Origin: Lachnospiraceae bacterium
GTDB lineage: Bacteria; Bacillota; Clostridia; Lachnospirales; Lachnospiraceae
DNA length: 64,000 nt
Direction: 5' to 3'
NCBI GenBank assembly: GCA_017450485.1
Contig: JAFSTN010000014.1
Coordinates: forward strand, 1 to 64,000
In this document: in pieces, positions 1-8,313 of the stretch
Layout: every line of letters begins with the position of its first letter
How positions within the stretch are numbered: the stretch's first letter is position 1
Notes under the pieces: model-generated
What the model was told of the DNA's origin: nothing
Database searches by the model: none
Seen by the model: only the letters and a program-made list of their open reading frames with translations
Translations under genes and position numbers: made by a program

Positions 1-216
1 GTACATCCGCCTCTCTCCAAGTGCAAGGTTTTTTGCTGAAAAACCGTATTTTTCCCGCACTTCTATTATACACCCAAGAGACTACAAATTCAGTATTTTC
101 AAGGTTTTCAGCCGCTTATATTATAGTGAAAGCAGACATTAATTATTGGCAGAAATATAAATCAGATCAAGCGTTCAATTGATTATAGCGGCGGAATCAA
201 TAAGCCGGAATACGTA

Positions 217-1164
217 ATGTTAAACGGACAGGAACAGTATATCCTCACTATGGGACATGATATATCAAATCCCGTTATTATCAGCCTCCATGGTGGACCG
301 GGAGCACCCACTACAAGTTCTGACTATTGCTGGATCGATTATCTGACAGATGAGTATACGGTTATTAGCTGGGATCAAAGAGGATGCGGCAGGACATATT
401 ATCATAATGTGAGTACAGACCCTGATAATAGCACGGTTTCATTTAAGCAGGCCATGAATGATCTGGATGCTCTGGTTGATTATGCTCGAAATACATATAA
501 ACAGGATAAGGTGGTAATCATTGGACATTCATATGGGACCATGCTCGGAAGCCAGTATGTTCTTGATCATCCTGAAAAAGCTTTTGCCTATATAGGTATT
601 GGTCAGGAAGTGATCGAAGAAGATATGTACGCATATACTTATGATTATGAGGATGCGTTGGCAAAAGCAAAGGAAGCCGGTGATGATACCGGCGAACTGG
701 AGAATGCGTATGAGAATCTTATAAATAATCCCACGGTAGCAAATATGTCCGCCCTTAGCAACAGTACGCTTAAGTATCATTCGGTGCGAGTAACGGAAGA
801 TGTATCAACAGCGGCTGTAATCTTCTCGCCTTATTTTGGAGTTGATGATGCAAGGTGGTATGGGGTTATTTTGTCATCGCAAACCGGAAGTACGGCATAC
901 GAAGATTTGGAAAAACCACTGATAGATTACTTAATGGATTTTAATGCATACAAAAGAAATACTGATTTTCAGATGCCGGTTCTTTTTATATCCGGTTCGG
1001 ACGATTGGTCTTGCCCTGTTGGACCGATAGAAGAATACTATGATGTGATAACTGCTCCCAAAAAGGAAATGAATCTCGTCGATGGGTGCGGACATTCTCC
1101 TCAAGGACAATTACCGGATCAGTTCGCCAAGATAATCCGTGATTTTCTGCATGAATGTGATTGA
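217..1164 (+). CDS. alpha/beta hydrolase, proline iminopeptidase-like (5' end doubtful)
   Basis: A 315-residue alpha/beta-hydrolase of the S33 prolyl-aminopeptidase type. The oxyanion-hole motif HGGPG lies near residue 25, the nucleophile elbow GHSYG gives Ser105, and Asp262 (SGSDDW) and His293 (GCGHS) complete the catalytic triad. Known members cleave N-terminal proline or hydrolyse small esters and amides; the substrate here cannot be told. The ATG at 217 has no recognisable ribosome binding site. The frame stays open upstream to a TGA at 127-129, and that stretch reads like family sequence leading into the hydrolase core, but it contains no ATG, GTG or TTG. The gene may therefore have lost its 5' end, which in relatives often carries a membrane anchor. 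Bases 1-216 show no gene; a weak TATAAT on the - strand at about 65-70 could serve a gene beyond the left edge. The gene is more AT-rich than most of its neighbours. Confidence 0.75.
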   Translation: MLNGQEQYILTMGHDISNPVIISLHGGPGAPTTSSDYCWIDYLTDEYTVISWDQRGCGRTYYHNVSTDPDNSTVSFKQAMNDLDALVDYARNTYKQDKVVIIGHSYGTMLGSQYVLDHPEKAFAYIGIGQEVIEEDMYAYTYDYEDALAKAKEAGDDTGELENAYENLINNPTVANMSALSNSTLKYHSVRVTEDVSTAAVIFSPYFGVDDARWYGVILSSQTGSTAYEDLEKPLIDYLMDFNAYKRNTDFQMPVLFISGSDDWSCPVGPIEEYYDVITAPKKEMNLVDGCGHSPQGQLPDQFAKIIRDFLHECD

Positions 1165-1209
1165 CAGCTGCAGCATATTCCCGTAACCGTTGAGTGAAGA
1201 TTTTTCGTT

Positions 1210-1281
1210 ATGATCATTAATACAGGGCAAAGAACAGACATACCGGCATTTTACGCCGAGTGGTTTTCGAATAGGATAAGT
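1210..1281 (+). pseudogene. DUF1848-like N-terminal remnant
   Basis: From the ATG at 1210 about 24 codons read MIINTGQRTDIPAFYAEWF followed by SNRI, which matches the conserved start of DUF1848 family proteins as I recall it. The match ends near 1281. The frame then runs on into the antisense of the flavin reductase gene and stops at about 1364. The rest of the gene is missing, so this is a deletion remnant. Assignment is by recall of the family N-terminus, not by search. Confidence 0.5.
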
Positions 1282-1293
1282 GCCGCAGATATC

Positions 1294-1860
1294 TTATTTG
1301 CGCTTTTGTACCGAATATCCGAATTTCCCGAGCTTTTTGCCAAGAGCAAAGTATTCCCCGTGTGAATACGCGATCAGTCCGGTTTCTTCAAGGGCGAATC
1401 TGCCCTTAGCATCCATATACTTATCATCTACGGTCACACCTGTCACTTCACCGATAAACATATCGTGTGATCCGAGCCATTCCGTTTTTACTACTTTGCA
1501 ATAGATGTTTACGGGGCTCTCGGCGATAGCGGGAGTGTCCATGAATTCGGATCTGTATTCGGTCAGATCCATTTCGGCAAATTTATCATGATCTTTGCCT
1601 GATCTTACGCCGCACCAGTCACAGGCCGGTGTCAGTTTTTCGTTTACCAGATTTATGACGAATTCTCCGGTGCTTTCTATGATGTCGTGGGAATATCTCT
1701 CGGGACGTATTGAAACAGAGACCATGGCGGGATCTGAGCACACGGTTCCCGTCCACGCTACCGTGATGATATTTGCTTTTTCACCTGCTCTTTTACAGCT
1801 TACCATTACCGCCGGCACCGGATACAACATATTTCCGGGCTTCCATGATTGTTTGGACAT
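1294..1860 (-). CDS. flavin reductase family protein (flavoredoxin-like)
   Basis: A 188-residue FMN-binding split-barrel protein of the flavin reductase/DIM6-NTAB family. Members bind FMN and either reduce flavins with NAD(P)H or act as flavoredoxins. Family features include the early ...YPVPAVMVSC strand, the TVAWTGTVCSDPAMVSVSIRP stretch carrying the flavin-site segment, EFVINL, and the CDWCGVRSGKDHDKF segment with a Cys pair and KF. The frame is open further upstream, but the ATG whose first base is 1860 is preferred: it is preceded (reading the - strand) by a clear AAGGAG at proper spacing, and the protein then starts MSKQSWKPGN as in relatives. The 3' end abuts the DUF1848 remnant. No operon partner is seen. 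Confidence 0.88.
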   Translation of the reverse strand: MSKQSWKPGNMLYPVPAVMVSCKRAGEKANIITVAWTGTVCSDPAMVSVSIRPERYSHDIIESTGEFVINLVNEKLTPACDWCGVRSGKDHDKFAEMDLTEYRSEFMDTPAIAESPVNIYCKVVKTEWLGSHDMFIGEVTGVTVDDKYMDAKGRFALEETGLIAYSHGEYFALGKKLGKFGYSVQKRK

Positions 1861-1949
1861 AATCGGTCTCCTTATAGATAGATTAACGTCATGGGTGCAT
1901 TTCCATATATCCATTATAAACCGAAGAATGATTATGTGGTCTTAGGATT

Positions 1950-2081
1950 ATGGACATTGCGGTATTGACAATGAATTACGACGAAGTGATGAATATGGAC
2001 AACGTGGAGTTCGGAGATATGCCTCCGCAGGCCTTTCATCTGGGATTGCTCAGTGCGTTTGATAACAGGTATCAGGCTGCT
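1950..2081 (+). pseudogene. MarR-family regulator, N-terminal remnant
   Basis: About 44 codons from 1950 encode a segment containing MPPQAFHLGLLSAFDNRYQ, which resembles the start of MarR-type winged-helix regulators of clostridia (usually followed by the first DNA-binding helices). Here the family resemblence breaks off at about 2081 and the frame closes at 2141. The DNA-binding part is absent. This is the first of several gene remnants lying head to tail up to 2884. Confidence 0.45.
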
Positions 2082-2103
2082 TACAGAGGATCAGAGACGC
2101 TAC

Positions 2104-2268
2104 ATTGCCGTTTTTTATTGTCAGGGCGGTTTCTGTTATGAGAAAATGAATACTGCATCCAGACTGGCCATGAAGATGTTCGTAGGAACCCTTAAGAAAA
2201 AGAAGGATGCCGGCGAGGCTGAAAAGAAGATGGCGGAGATGATATCATCATCCTATGATATTTCGGAT
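2104..2268 (+). pseudogene. flavodoxin-like C-terminal remnant
   Basis: A frame open from 2053 to 2475 contains, between about 2104 and 2268, the segment IAVFYCQGGFCYEKMN and the following helix rich in Lys and Met. This resembles the C-terminal third of clostridial flavodoxin-fold proteins, where such a strand carries the loop near the flavin. The FMN-binding N-terminal part is missing, and the segment joins directly to the MarR remnant. The downstream part of the same frame is promoter DNA and then the tail of a MerR gene, so the whole frame is a composite and not one protein. Confidence 0.4.
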
Positions 2269-2304
2269 ATCAGCTATACGGGAAAAATCCCCTTGCGTAA
2301 TATA

Positions 2305-2335
2305 TTGCTTGTTACGCAGCGTCATGTAGTAAGAT
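2305..2335 (+). promoter_or_regulatory. MerR-type promoter with 19-bp spacer
   Basis: TTGCTT at 2305-2310 and TAAGAT at 2330-2335 are separated by exactly 19 bp. The spacer contains the dyad ACGC-A-GCGT at 2314-2322. An over-long spacer bearing a dyad is the hallmark of promoters controlled by MerR-family regulators, and the next start codon downstream (2360) begins a MerR-like N-terminus. The promoter has outlived the gene it controlled. Confidence 0.6.
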
Positions 2336-2359
2336 GCATGGCGAAAGGAGGTGAAAGCT

Positions 2360-2475
2360 ATGTCAAAATACACGACGGGAGAGCTTGCCATACGCCGACC
2401 ACACGGAAGCTTACCTGTACGGCATGCGGTCATAAGGGATTCTGTGTGGAAGTGTGGGGAGGTGATGATAAATGA
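2360..2475 (+). pseudogene. MerR-family regulator with internal, frame-shifting deletion
   Basis: A strong AAGGAGGTG ribosome binding site at 2345-2353 precedes ATG 2360, and the first ten residues MSKYTTGELA match the start of MerR-type regulators. At about 2389 the match stops. In another frame the sequence continues with the C-terminal zinc-ribbon tail of the same regulator type (TRKLTCTACGHKGFC, then a stop at 2473-2475). Both ends of the gene survive while the roughly 200 central codons are missing and the frame is shifted. Reading from 2360 alone gives a meaningless 41-residue peptide. The start of the next remnant overlaps this stop (ATGA at 2472). Confidence 0.7.
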
Positions 2476-2633
2476 AAGAGCTTGAGAATATCGTTATAGG
2501 TAAAAGCAGCATTCCGGCGCTGGTCATCACTGTCGTCCTGATGATCGCGATCCCTGTTGTGTTCTTCATATACTGGCGAGTGAAGCATAGAGAGCAGACC
2601 GGGATCAGCTGGCTGATCGCCGGTGCTGTCGGT
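2472..2633 (+). pseudogene. YhfC-type membrane protein, N-terminal remnant
   Basis: The first 54 residues from ATG 2472 (MKELENIVIG, one membrane segment ending PVVFFIYWRVKHRE, then SWLIAGAVG) resemble the N-terminus of YhfC-family membrane proteins, which in clostridia often sit just after a MerR gene of the type remaining upstream. At about 2634 the frame passes without a stop into an unrelated LysR-type segment, giving a 113-codon chimeric reading frame ending at 2813. The remaining YhfC membrane helices are lost. Confidence 0.5.
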
Positions 2634-2884
2634 TCACATAAGACCATCAGTGAAGAAGATCTGAGGGAGGTGCCGCTTCTGCTGACCGGGCATGAATGTA
2701 ATTTCCGCCATATGCTGGTCACTGATCTTGAGGAAAACGGTATTTCGCCGAAAATCGTGCTGGAAACGAGCAGCAAGGAGATACTGAAGCAATTTGCGGC
2801 GGGTGGCTACTGAACAAAGCGATCAACGGTCTGGTTGATATTATAAAACGCGATGAACACAGTGATCCGGATGTCCTGCAGTAA
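2634..2884 (+). pseudogene. LysR-type regulator, substrate-domain remnant
   Basis: Residues following the YhfC segment (VPLLLTGHECNFRHML, then PKIVLETSSKEILKQFAAGG) read as the middle of a LysR effector-binding domain. A stop at 2811-2813 interrupts it. In a neighbouring frame the sequence continues as a plausible C-terminus (LNKAINGLVDIIKRD, stop at 2882-2884). The helix-turn-helix half is absent, so this is the 3' remnant of a gene fused by deletion to the YhfC start. Confidence 0.45.
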
Positions 2885-2965
2885 TACCGGATCGACATGC
2901 AGGAGAGCCTGTTTAGACTATAAGCAGAACGTCGAGTGTCGAAATACCGAAAGGAGATGACCGCT

Positions 2966-3760
2966 ATGATAATAACAGACAGCCGTATAGATGCCGGAAA
3001 GGCCTTTGACTGGGGACGAACCTCAGAGGAATATGCCAAATACAGGGATATATATCCGGAAGAATTCTATAAAAGGATCGTGGACAGAGGGCTCTGCAAG
3101 GATGGGCAGAAGGTCCTTGATCTCGGGACCGGTACGGGTGTGCTGCCGCGTAATATGTACCTGTATGGCGCTGAATGGACGGGGACTGATATTTCTCCCG
3201 AACAGATAGAGCAGGCGAAGCGGCTGGCGGCTGAAGCCGGAATGAATATCTGTTTTTATGCGGTACCTGCCGAGGAGATCGACTTTCCGACAGGCAGCTT
3301 TGATGTGATCACGGCCTGTCAGTGCTTCTGGTATTTTGATCATGAGCGGGTCATGCCGAAACTCGCAGAGCTCCTTAAGCCCAATGGGAAGCTTCTGATC
3401 CTGTATATGGCATGGCTTCCGTATGAAGACCGGATCGCAGGCGCCAGTGAGGAAATAGTTCTCAGATACAGTCCCAAGTGGTCGGGTGCGGGAGAAAGGC
3501 GGCATCCGATCCACATCCCGGATGTGGCATACGATTATTTTGAACTTGAAGATCATGAGGAATATGATCTCATGGTACCTTTTACCAGAGAATCCTGGCA
3601 CGGAAGAATGAAAGCAAGCCGTGGCGTGGGTGCATCCTTGACCGGAGATGAACTCGCCAAATGGGATAAAGAGCACAGGAAACTTCTGGAAGAAATCGCA
3701 CCGGATCAATTTGAGGTTCTGCATTATGCTGCTCTTGCCGAACTGAAGAAGAAATTTTGA
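2966..3760 (+). CDS. class I SAM-dependent methyltransferase
   Basis: A 264-residue Rossmann-fold methyltransferase. Motif I VLDLGTGTGVLPR (glycine-rich SAM loop) lies near residue 52, TGTDISPEQIEQA supplies the acidic ribose-binding residue, and FDVITACQCFWYFDHE is motif IV. The C-terminal half is a variable substrate domain. It resembles UbiE/Methyltransf_11 family proteins common in clostridia; the acceptor is unknown. The frame extends upstream to 2936, but AAGGAG at 2951-2956 places the start at ATG 2966. It follows the remnant cluster and is separated by 19 bp from the next gene, with which it may be co-transcribed. Confidence 0.85.
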   Translation: MIITDSRIDAGKAFDWGRTSEEYAKYRDIYPEEFYKRIVDRGLCKDGQKVLDLGTGTGVLPRNMYLYGAEWTGTDISPEQIEQAKRLAAEAGMNICFYAVPAEEIDFPTGSFDVITACQCFWYFDHERVMPKLAELLKPNGKLLILYMAWLPYEDRIAGASEEIVLRYSPKWSGAGERRHPIHIPDVAYDYFELEDHEEYDLMVPFTRESWHGRMKASRGVGASLTGDELAKWDKEHRKLLEEIAPDQFEVLHYAALAELKKKF

Positions 3761-3779
3761 CTGGTTCCCCGTAAGGGAT

Positions 3780-4460
3780 ATGGGTGCGTGGATAAATACA
3801 ACAGCAATGGAGAATAGTCATAAGAATTTATTTATGAAAACCAGAGATGAAGCATTAAAATATGGCCTTTCTTTTCCTGACACATATCAGGATGCACCGT
3901 TTCATGATCCAAACTGGCAGCTGGTAAGATTCGCCGGGAATAAGAAGGCATTTCTGTGGACTTATGAGATGGATGGGCACATCTGTCTGAATGTCAAGGT
4001 CGATCCGGAGAAAGCATATTACTGGCGTCAGATATACAGATCGGTCATCCCCGGATATCATCAAAACAAAGAGCACTGGAATACGATCATACTTGACGGT
4101 TCCGTACCCGATAAGGATGTGAAACTCATGATCGCCGAGAGCTATGATCTTATCAGCGACTGCCCTTCAAAGAGGATATATGAAGCGGTAAAGCAGATAC
4201 CGTATGGGCGTGTGGCCACTTATTCCCAGGTAGCAGAGATCGCGGGAGACAGGAAGATGGCCCGTGCGGTCGGTAATGCTCTCCACAAGAACCCCGATCC
4301 CGACAACATTCCGTGCTTCCGTGTGGTGAATGCCAAAGGAGAACTTGCCGGCGAATTTGCTTTCGGCGGCCCGGGAGCACAGGCAAAACTGCTGGAAGCC
4401 GAAGGGATCACGGTTGTGGATGGGAAGGTTGACCTTGATATTTATCAGTGGAGAAAGTGA
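3780..4460 (+). CDS. MmcQ/YjbR domain fused to O6-alkylguanine-DNA alkyltransferase-like domain
   Basis: A 226-residue two-domain protein. Residues ~15-120 form an MmcQ/YjbR (DUF419, CyaY-like) domain (FPDTYQDAPFHDPNWQLVR, HICLNVKVDPEKA). Residues ~125-220 form the DNA-binding and active-site domain of methylated-DNA-cysteine methyltransferase: IPYGRVATYSQVAE, ARAVGNALHKNP, then the acceptor motif IPCFRVV and the GGPGAQAKLLEAEGI tail. The acceptor Cys is present, but the usual His of PCHRV is Phe. The fusion is known in clostridia and presumably repairs or senses alkylated guanine. The start at 3780 has a weak GGGAT nearby; ATG 3810 is an alternative. Gene ends 26 bp from the convergent histidine kinase. 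Confidence 0.85.
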   Translation: MGAWINTTAMENSHKNLFMKTRDEALKYGLSFPDTYQDAPFHDPNWQLVRFAGNKKAFLWTYEMDGHICLNVKVDPEKAYYWRQIYRSVIPGYHQNKEHWNTIILDGSVPDKDVKLMIAESYDLISDCPSKRIYEAVKQIPYGRVATYSQVAEIAGDRKMARAVGNALHKNPDPDNIPCFRVVNAKGELAGEFAFGGPGAQAKLLEAEGITVVDGKVDLDIYQWRK

Positions 4461-4486
4461 TAAGCTCGCATGATGAGATGAATACC

Positions 4487-6568
4487 TCATGAAGATCCGA
4501 GAATCTCTCCGAGGATGACCTTAAGAGCCCGGTAGTCTGTAAGCAGATCCGGCATGTTTTCCGCGATCAGGGCGGTATCGCCTGCCTTGGCAGCCAGTTC
4601 AACAGCCTTTGCCTTTTCCGAAAGAGCACCTGCGCCGATAGCTGCGGATGTACTCTTTAATGAGTGCACGTTTATAGCCAGATTTTCGAGATCCCCGTTT
4701 TTGCAGTTATCCTCGATCTGCCCGGCTTTTGCATCAATAGACGATTCAAAGGTCTCCATGGCGAATAGGTATTCTTCGGCATCGCCGCAGTATTCGATCC
4801 CCTTAACGGGATCGATCTCGGGATGATCAAATATAACATCCGGAAGCTTTGAAATCTCATCGTCCTCGTCATCATCGTCATCATTGTCGTTATTCAGGAT
4901 CACGGAGTCCTGTGGAAGATACTTGATCATCATTCGTTCCATTTCATCGATATTAACCGGTTTTGAGAGATAATCTGTAAACCCGGCTCTCATCATTTTT
5001 TCCTTGTCACCGGCCACTGCACTGGCAGTAAGCGATATGACCGGTGTTTTCTCGAATTTCTCCGGATAATTCTTTTTTAGTATCTCCAGAGTCTCGATAC
5101 CGTTCATCTGGGGCATTCTGTAATCAAGGAAGACCAGATCGTAGTGTTCGCTGCCGAACTTCTGAATGCACTCTGCTCCGCTGGTTGCAACGGCTATATG
5201 CATTCCGGTCCTTTTAAGCAGTCCGGAGACAACCTGCAGGTTCATCGGGGTGTCGTCTACGATAAGGAGGCTTAAGCCCGGAGCGGTAAAAAGCGAATGC
5301 TTGCGCCGGATATGATCCGGTTCGTTCAAATGCGGATCGGGAGTAAACTCACCCACCGGATTCCAGTCTGATACTTTCTGGGTCAGGACAAAAGAAAATC
5401 TTGATCCGTTTTCATACCTGCTTTCCACATTAAGCTCACTGTCCATTATTGAAAGCAGTTGTCTGGTAATGGCCAGTCCGAGCCCGGTTCCTTCGATGGT
5501 TCGGGTCTTTTTTAGATCCAACCTGTCAAAAGGTTCAAACAGGCGCTCCATGTCTTCCTGTCTGATGCCTATGCCGGTATCTGTAACTGAAACCTCATAG
5601 TTCACGGAGTCTTCAGACCGGTCTTTAAGCCTGATCTCGAAGTCTACGGATCCCTTCTCGGTATATTTAACGGCATTGGTCAGCAGGTTGGTGATGATCT
5701 GTTTTACCCTGATCTCGTCTCCGAGCAGATGGCAGGGTAGATCGGGATCCACTTTGAAGTTTAGTGCCAGACCTTTGGCCTCTGCGCGAAACTGTACCAG
5801 ATTATAGAGATCCATGATAAGAGATTTGAGTGAATACTCCTCATTCTCCAGAGTCATCTTTCCTGTCTCTATCTTGGAGAAATCAAGTATATCGCTGATT
5901 ATTCCCAGCAGGCTGACGCCGGCTTTTCTTATGTTTTCGGAGTATTCAAGTATCGTTGAGCTGTCGGTCTCCCTCTGTATCATTTCGTTCATTCCGAGGA
6001 TGGCTGTGATGGGAGTCCGTATCTCATGACTCATATTTGAGAGAAAAGCGCTCTTGGCAATGTTGGCCTGTTCTGCCTGCTCCAGTGCATAGGCGAGGTT
6101 CCTGGCTCTTTCCTTTTCCTCTTCGGCCAGCTTGTTCTCGGTGATATCCTCGATGAAAACGTAGTAAACTTCCCCGTAGCCCGGGAGAGTAGCGAAGTGC
6201 CCGTAGTCATCCACCCATCTGATGGAACCGTCCTTGCGGATGATGCGGTATACGACATAATCGATGTGCCGTCTGTTGGAGGGCAGGGATATCTGTTCGT
6301 CTATGGAATTCTGGATCTTCTCATAATCCTCGGGATGCACCATGCCCTTGAAGTTATTGCCTGTCAGTTCACGGAATTCATTCACGGTCTCACATCCGTA
6401 GATATCGCATGTGGACTGGTTGACATACAGGAGCTCCATGGTCTCGTCCGCCCGGTAGATAAAAAATCCTCCCGGCATCTGCTCTGCCAGCCATTCGGCT
6501 GCCGACATCCCTTCTTTGGAAGGAATGGTAGACATTATTTCATCGCTTATCAGTCGGTTTCTCTGCAT
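4487..6568 (-). CDS. PAS-domain hybrid histidine kinase with receiver and Hpt domains
   Basis: A 693-residue soluble hybrid kinase. Order: PAS with PAC (residues ~25-150, including [20 protein letters not shown]), a short coiled linker, HisKA with MSHEIRTP (His181), HATPase (~290-410, TDTGIGI and EGTGLGLAI boxes), receiver (~435-560, VDDTPMN, phospho-acceptor Asp482 in [21 protein letters not shown]), an Asp-rich linker, and an Hpt domain with His635 in VHSLKST. It would run a His-Asp-His phosphorelay; the final receiver is not encoded nearby. No membrane segment is visible, so it probably senses a cytoplasmic or diffusible signal through PAS. It is the only large - strand gene here, preceded by GAGG before the ATG at 6568 and by an extended -10 promoter. 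Confidence 0.93.
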   Translation of the reverse strand: MQRNRLISDEIMSTIPSKEGMSAAEWLAEQMPGGFFIYRADETMELLYVNQSTCDIYGCETVNEFRELTGNNFKGMVHPEDYEKIQNSIDEQISLPSNRRHIDYVVYRIIRKDGSIRWVDDYGHFATLPGYGEVYYVFIEDITENKLAEEEKERARNLAYALEQAEQANIAKSAFLSNMSHEIRTPITAILGMNEMIQRETDSSTILEYSENIRKAGVSLLGIISDILDFSKIETGKMTLENEEYSLKSLIMDLYNLVQFRAEAKGLALNFKVDPDLPCHLLGDEIRVKQIITNLLTNAVKYTEKGSVDFEIRLKDRSEDSVNYEVSVTDTGIGIRQEDMERLFEPFDRLDLKKTRTIEGTGLGLAITRQLLSIMDSELNVESRYENGSRFSFVLTQKVSDWNPVGEFTPDPHLNEPDHIRRKHSLFTAPGLSLLIVDDTPMNLQVVSGLLKRTGMHIAVATSGAECIQKFGSEHYDLVFLDYRMPQMNGIETLEILKKNYPEKFEKTPVISLTASAVAGDKEKMMRAGFTDYLSKPVNIDEMERMMIKYLPQDSVILNNDNDDDDDEDDEISKLPDVIFDHPEIDPVKGIEYCGDAEEYLFAMETFESSIDAKAGQIEDNCKNGDLENLAINVHSLKSTSAAIGAGALSEKAKAVELAAKAGDTALIAENMPDLLTDYRALKVILGEILGSS

Positions 6569-6606
6569 CTTTTTACCTCTCGGTGCGTTGCTCTTCTGTT
6601 TTTTTT

Positions 6607-6615
6607 AGTATAGCA
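6607..6615 (-). promoter_or_regulatory. extended -10 promoter for the hybrid kinase
   Basis: On the - strand the sequence TGCTATACT is an extended -10 element (TGn plus TATACT), about 39 bp before the kinase ATG at 6568. No good -35 is seen, as is usual for extended -10 promoters. Confidence 0.45.
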
Positions 6616-6692
6616 TATAACTGATGCGATAGTTGTGGTCGATACGACGTTGGGAAAGTATAAAGCCATTAAGCGGACCGGTTGTGTGGATC

Positions 6693-7463
6693 ATGGATAC
6701 TAAGATAATCTGTATAAACTGCGGGGCCGAAATAGAAAAAGACAGCACAAGATGTCCATATTGCGGCTATATCAACGTAGAAGGTGCCGAGAAGAAGTTC
6801 CTAAGCGACCTCGATGAGATCGACAGGAATATCAAAGAGACGAAGAAGGAGCCTGTAAAAGCACTGGCGAAGGGCTTCACCGGCGGAACGAAGACGATAC
6901 TTATCACGGTCACGGTTCTTTTGATAATAGCCATCCTGATAGCGGTGGAACTGTTCAGGGAGACAAGGGATGAGCCTAAGCTCTTTATGTCCGCAGATGA
7001 GCAGGCCTACGCTTCGGCATATGTAGAACAGGCCGGTGAACAGCTGACTGAGGCATTTGAGGACGAAGATATAGCCCGGATGGCGGATATTTTTGACACG
7101 GCTTATTCCCGGGACAGGGTTTCGCTCTGGGGAGTGGATCATTATGAGGCGGGGTACGCATCGAGCTGCTATATGAAGCTGCAGCAGTGCCTGCCGAACC
7201 TTGATAAAGAAGAGATGTCCGTTAAGGAAGCTGAGGAGATTACATACTATTGCTTCTATTTCTACTACAGGGCATATGGTGATGACGGCGCAGATCTTTT
7301 CGATCCGATAAGGGATGATCTGGTCCTGCCGGTGATCACGGAGAGACTGGGGTTTTCGGTTGAGGATATGGAGAACTTCAGGAAGCGGGTATGTGATCCG
7401 CCGCATGTAAACAGGTCCAGGGTATATAAAGCCACTAAAAAGTATTATAAGGATTATAAGTGA
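6693..7463 (+). CDS. zinc-ribbon membrane protein, function unknown
   Basis: A 256-residue protein with an N-terminal zinc ribbon (CINCG ... CPYCG, residues ~6-25), a charged linker, one membrane helix at ~residues 69-89 (TILITVTVLLIIAILIAVEL) and an extracytoplasmic domain of ~165 residues of unknown fold with many aromatic and acidic residues. The frame is open upstream to 6633, but ATG 6693 puts the zinc ribbon at the N-terminus as in similar proteins. It is the first of three consecutive genes with the same ribbon/helix/outer-domain plan, suggesting a family duplicated in place and working at the membrane. Function not recognised. Confidence 0.75.
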   Translation: MDTKIICINCGAEIEKDSTRCPYCGYINVEGAEKKFLSDLDEIDRNIKETKKEPVKALAKGFTGGTKTILITVTVLLIIAILIAVELFRETRDEPKLFMSADEQAYASAYVEQAGEQLTEAFEDEDIARMADIFDTAYSRDRVSLWGVDHYEAGYASSCYMKLQQCLPNLDKEEMSVKEAEEITYYCFYFYYRAYGDDGADLFDPIRDDLVLPVITERLGFSVEDMENFRKRVCDPPHVNRSRVYKATKKYYKDYK

Positions 7464-7506
7464 GTGCCGTGTCGGGTGCAGGGTATTGAAGGTGTGAGGG
7501 ATCTGA

Positions 7507-8313
7507 ATGAAGTGCCGATATTGCGGAAGCAATCTGGGATTTGAAGACGAATATTGTCCTTATTGTGGGAAACTGAATGATCAGGCTGCCGGACATCAGG
7601 CGGTGATGAAAGAGTACCGTAATGAGTATGAGAACACCGTGGCCGATGTGAAGGTAAAGTCGAGAAAGGCCGGTCGGACCGGCAGGCTGATAGTCATCGG
7701 CCTGATGCTTGCCGCCATTGTCGCGATGCTGATCAGCATCCGCATTAATTCTGACTTCGAACGCATCGATCAGAAAGAAAACGAACGGATAGTCAGGGAA
7801 GTCGACAATAACCTGGACGGTGTGAAAGCCCAACTGGACGAAATGGAAAAAAACCGCGATTATCTGGCATTGGATTATTACAACCTCAATTATCGTCTGA
7901 GAAGTGACAGCAGATTCGACGATTATTCCCGGGTGTTTACGGCCGCGATCAGTTATAAGGTTGTACATGATGATATCCTGAATATCATGTCCGGCTTCGG
8001 GGGATATGACGAAAAGACCAATAAGGACTGGTGCTATGATGCCGCGATCTATATCAGCGACTGGAACCGTTTCGCCGGAGGTGAATTCTGGTCCGATGCT
8101 GCCGATTCACCGATGCATGCGGGTGAGCACGGAGCATTTCTCACCGACATCAAAAAAGACACACAGGATATGGTACAGGTGTATTTTGCCCTGACTGATG
8201 AACAGGCATCTGCAATCTGGGAGATGGACAGGGATGCTCTGGGTGAGATGCTGTATGCGAATTGCGTAAGACTCTATTCGGAAGAACAGGCAGGTGAGCC
8301 GAGTGAGGAATAG
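7507..8313 (+). CDS. zinc-ribbon membrane protein, function unknown
   Basis: A 268-residue protein starting directly with a zinc ribbon (MKCRYCGSN ... CPYCGK), then a basic linker, one membrane helix near residues 60-80 (LIVIGLMLAAIVAMLISI) and an outer domain of about 185 residues. The plan matches the preceding gene, and the outer domains share the pattern of Tyr/Trp-rich helices, so they are probably paralogues. Start at ATG 7507 is preceded by GTGTGAGGGATCTGA, giving an acceptable GAGGG ribosome binding site. The gene overlaps the next by 20 bp. Function not recognised. Confidence 0.75.
   Translation: MKCRYCGSNLGFEDEYCPYCGKLNDQAAGHQAVMKEYRNEYENTVADVKVKSRKAGRTGRLIVIGLMLAAIVAMLISIRINSDFERIDQKENERIVREVDNNLDGVKAQLDEMEKNRDYLALDYYNLNYRLRSDSRFDDYSRVFTAAISYKVVHDDILNIMSGFGGYDEKTNKDWCYDAAIYISDWNRFAGGEFWSDAADSPMHAGEHGAFLTDIKKDTQDMVQVYFALTDEQASAIWEMDRDALGEMLYANCVRLYSEEQAGEPSEE

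Noticed and set aside
2053-2475. A single 140-residue protein
   Set aside because: The frame joins a flavodoxin-like piece, a promoter region and the tail of a MerR gene, so it is a chance composite.
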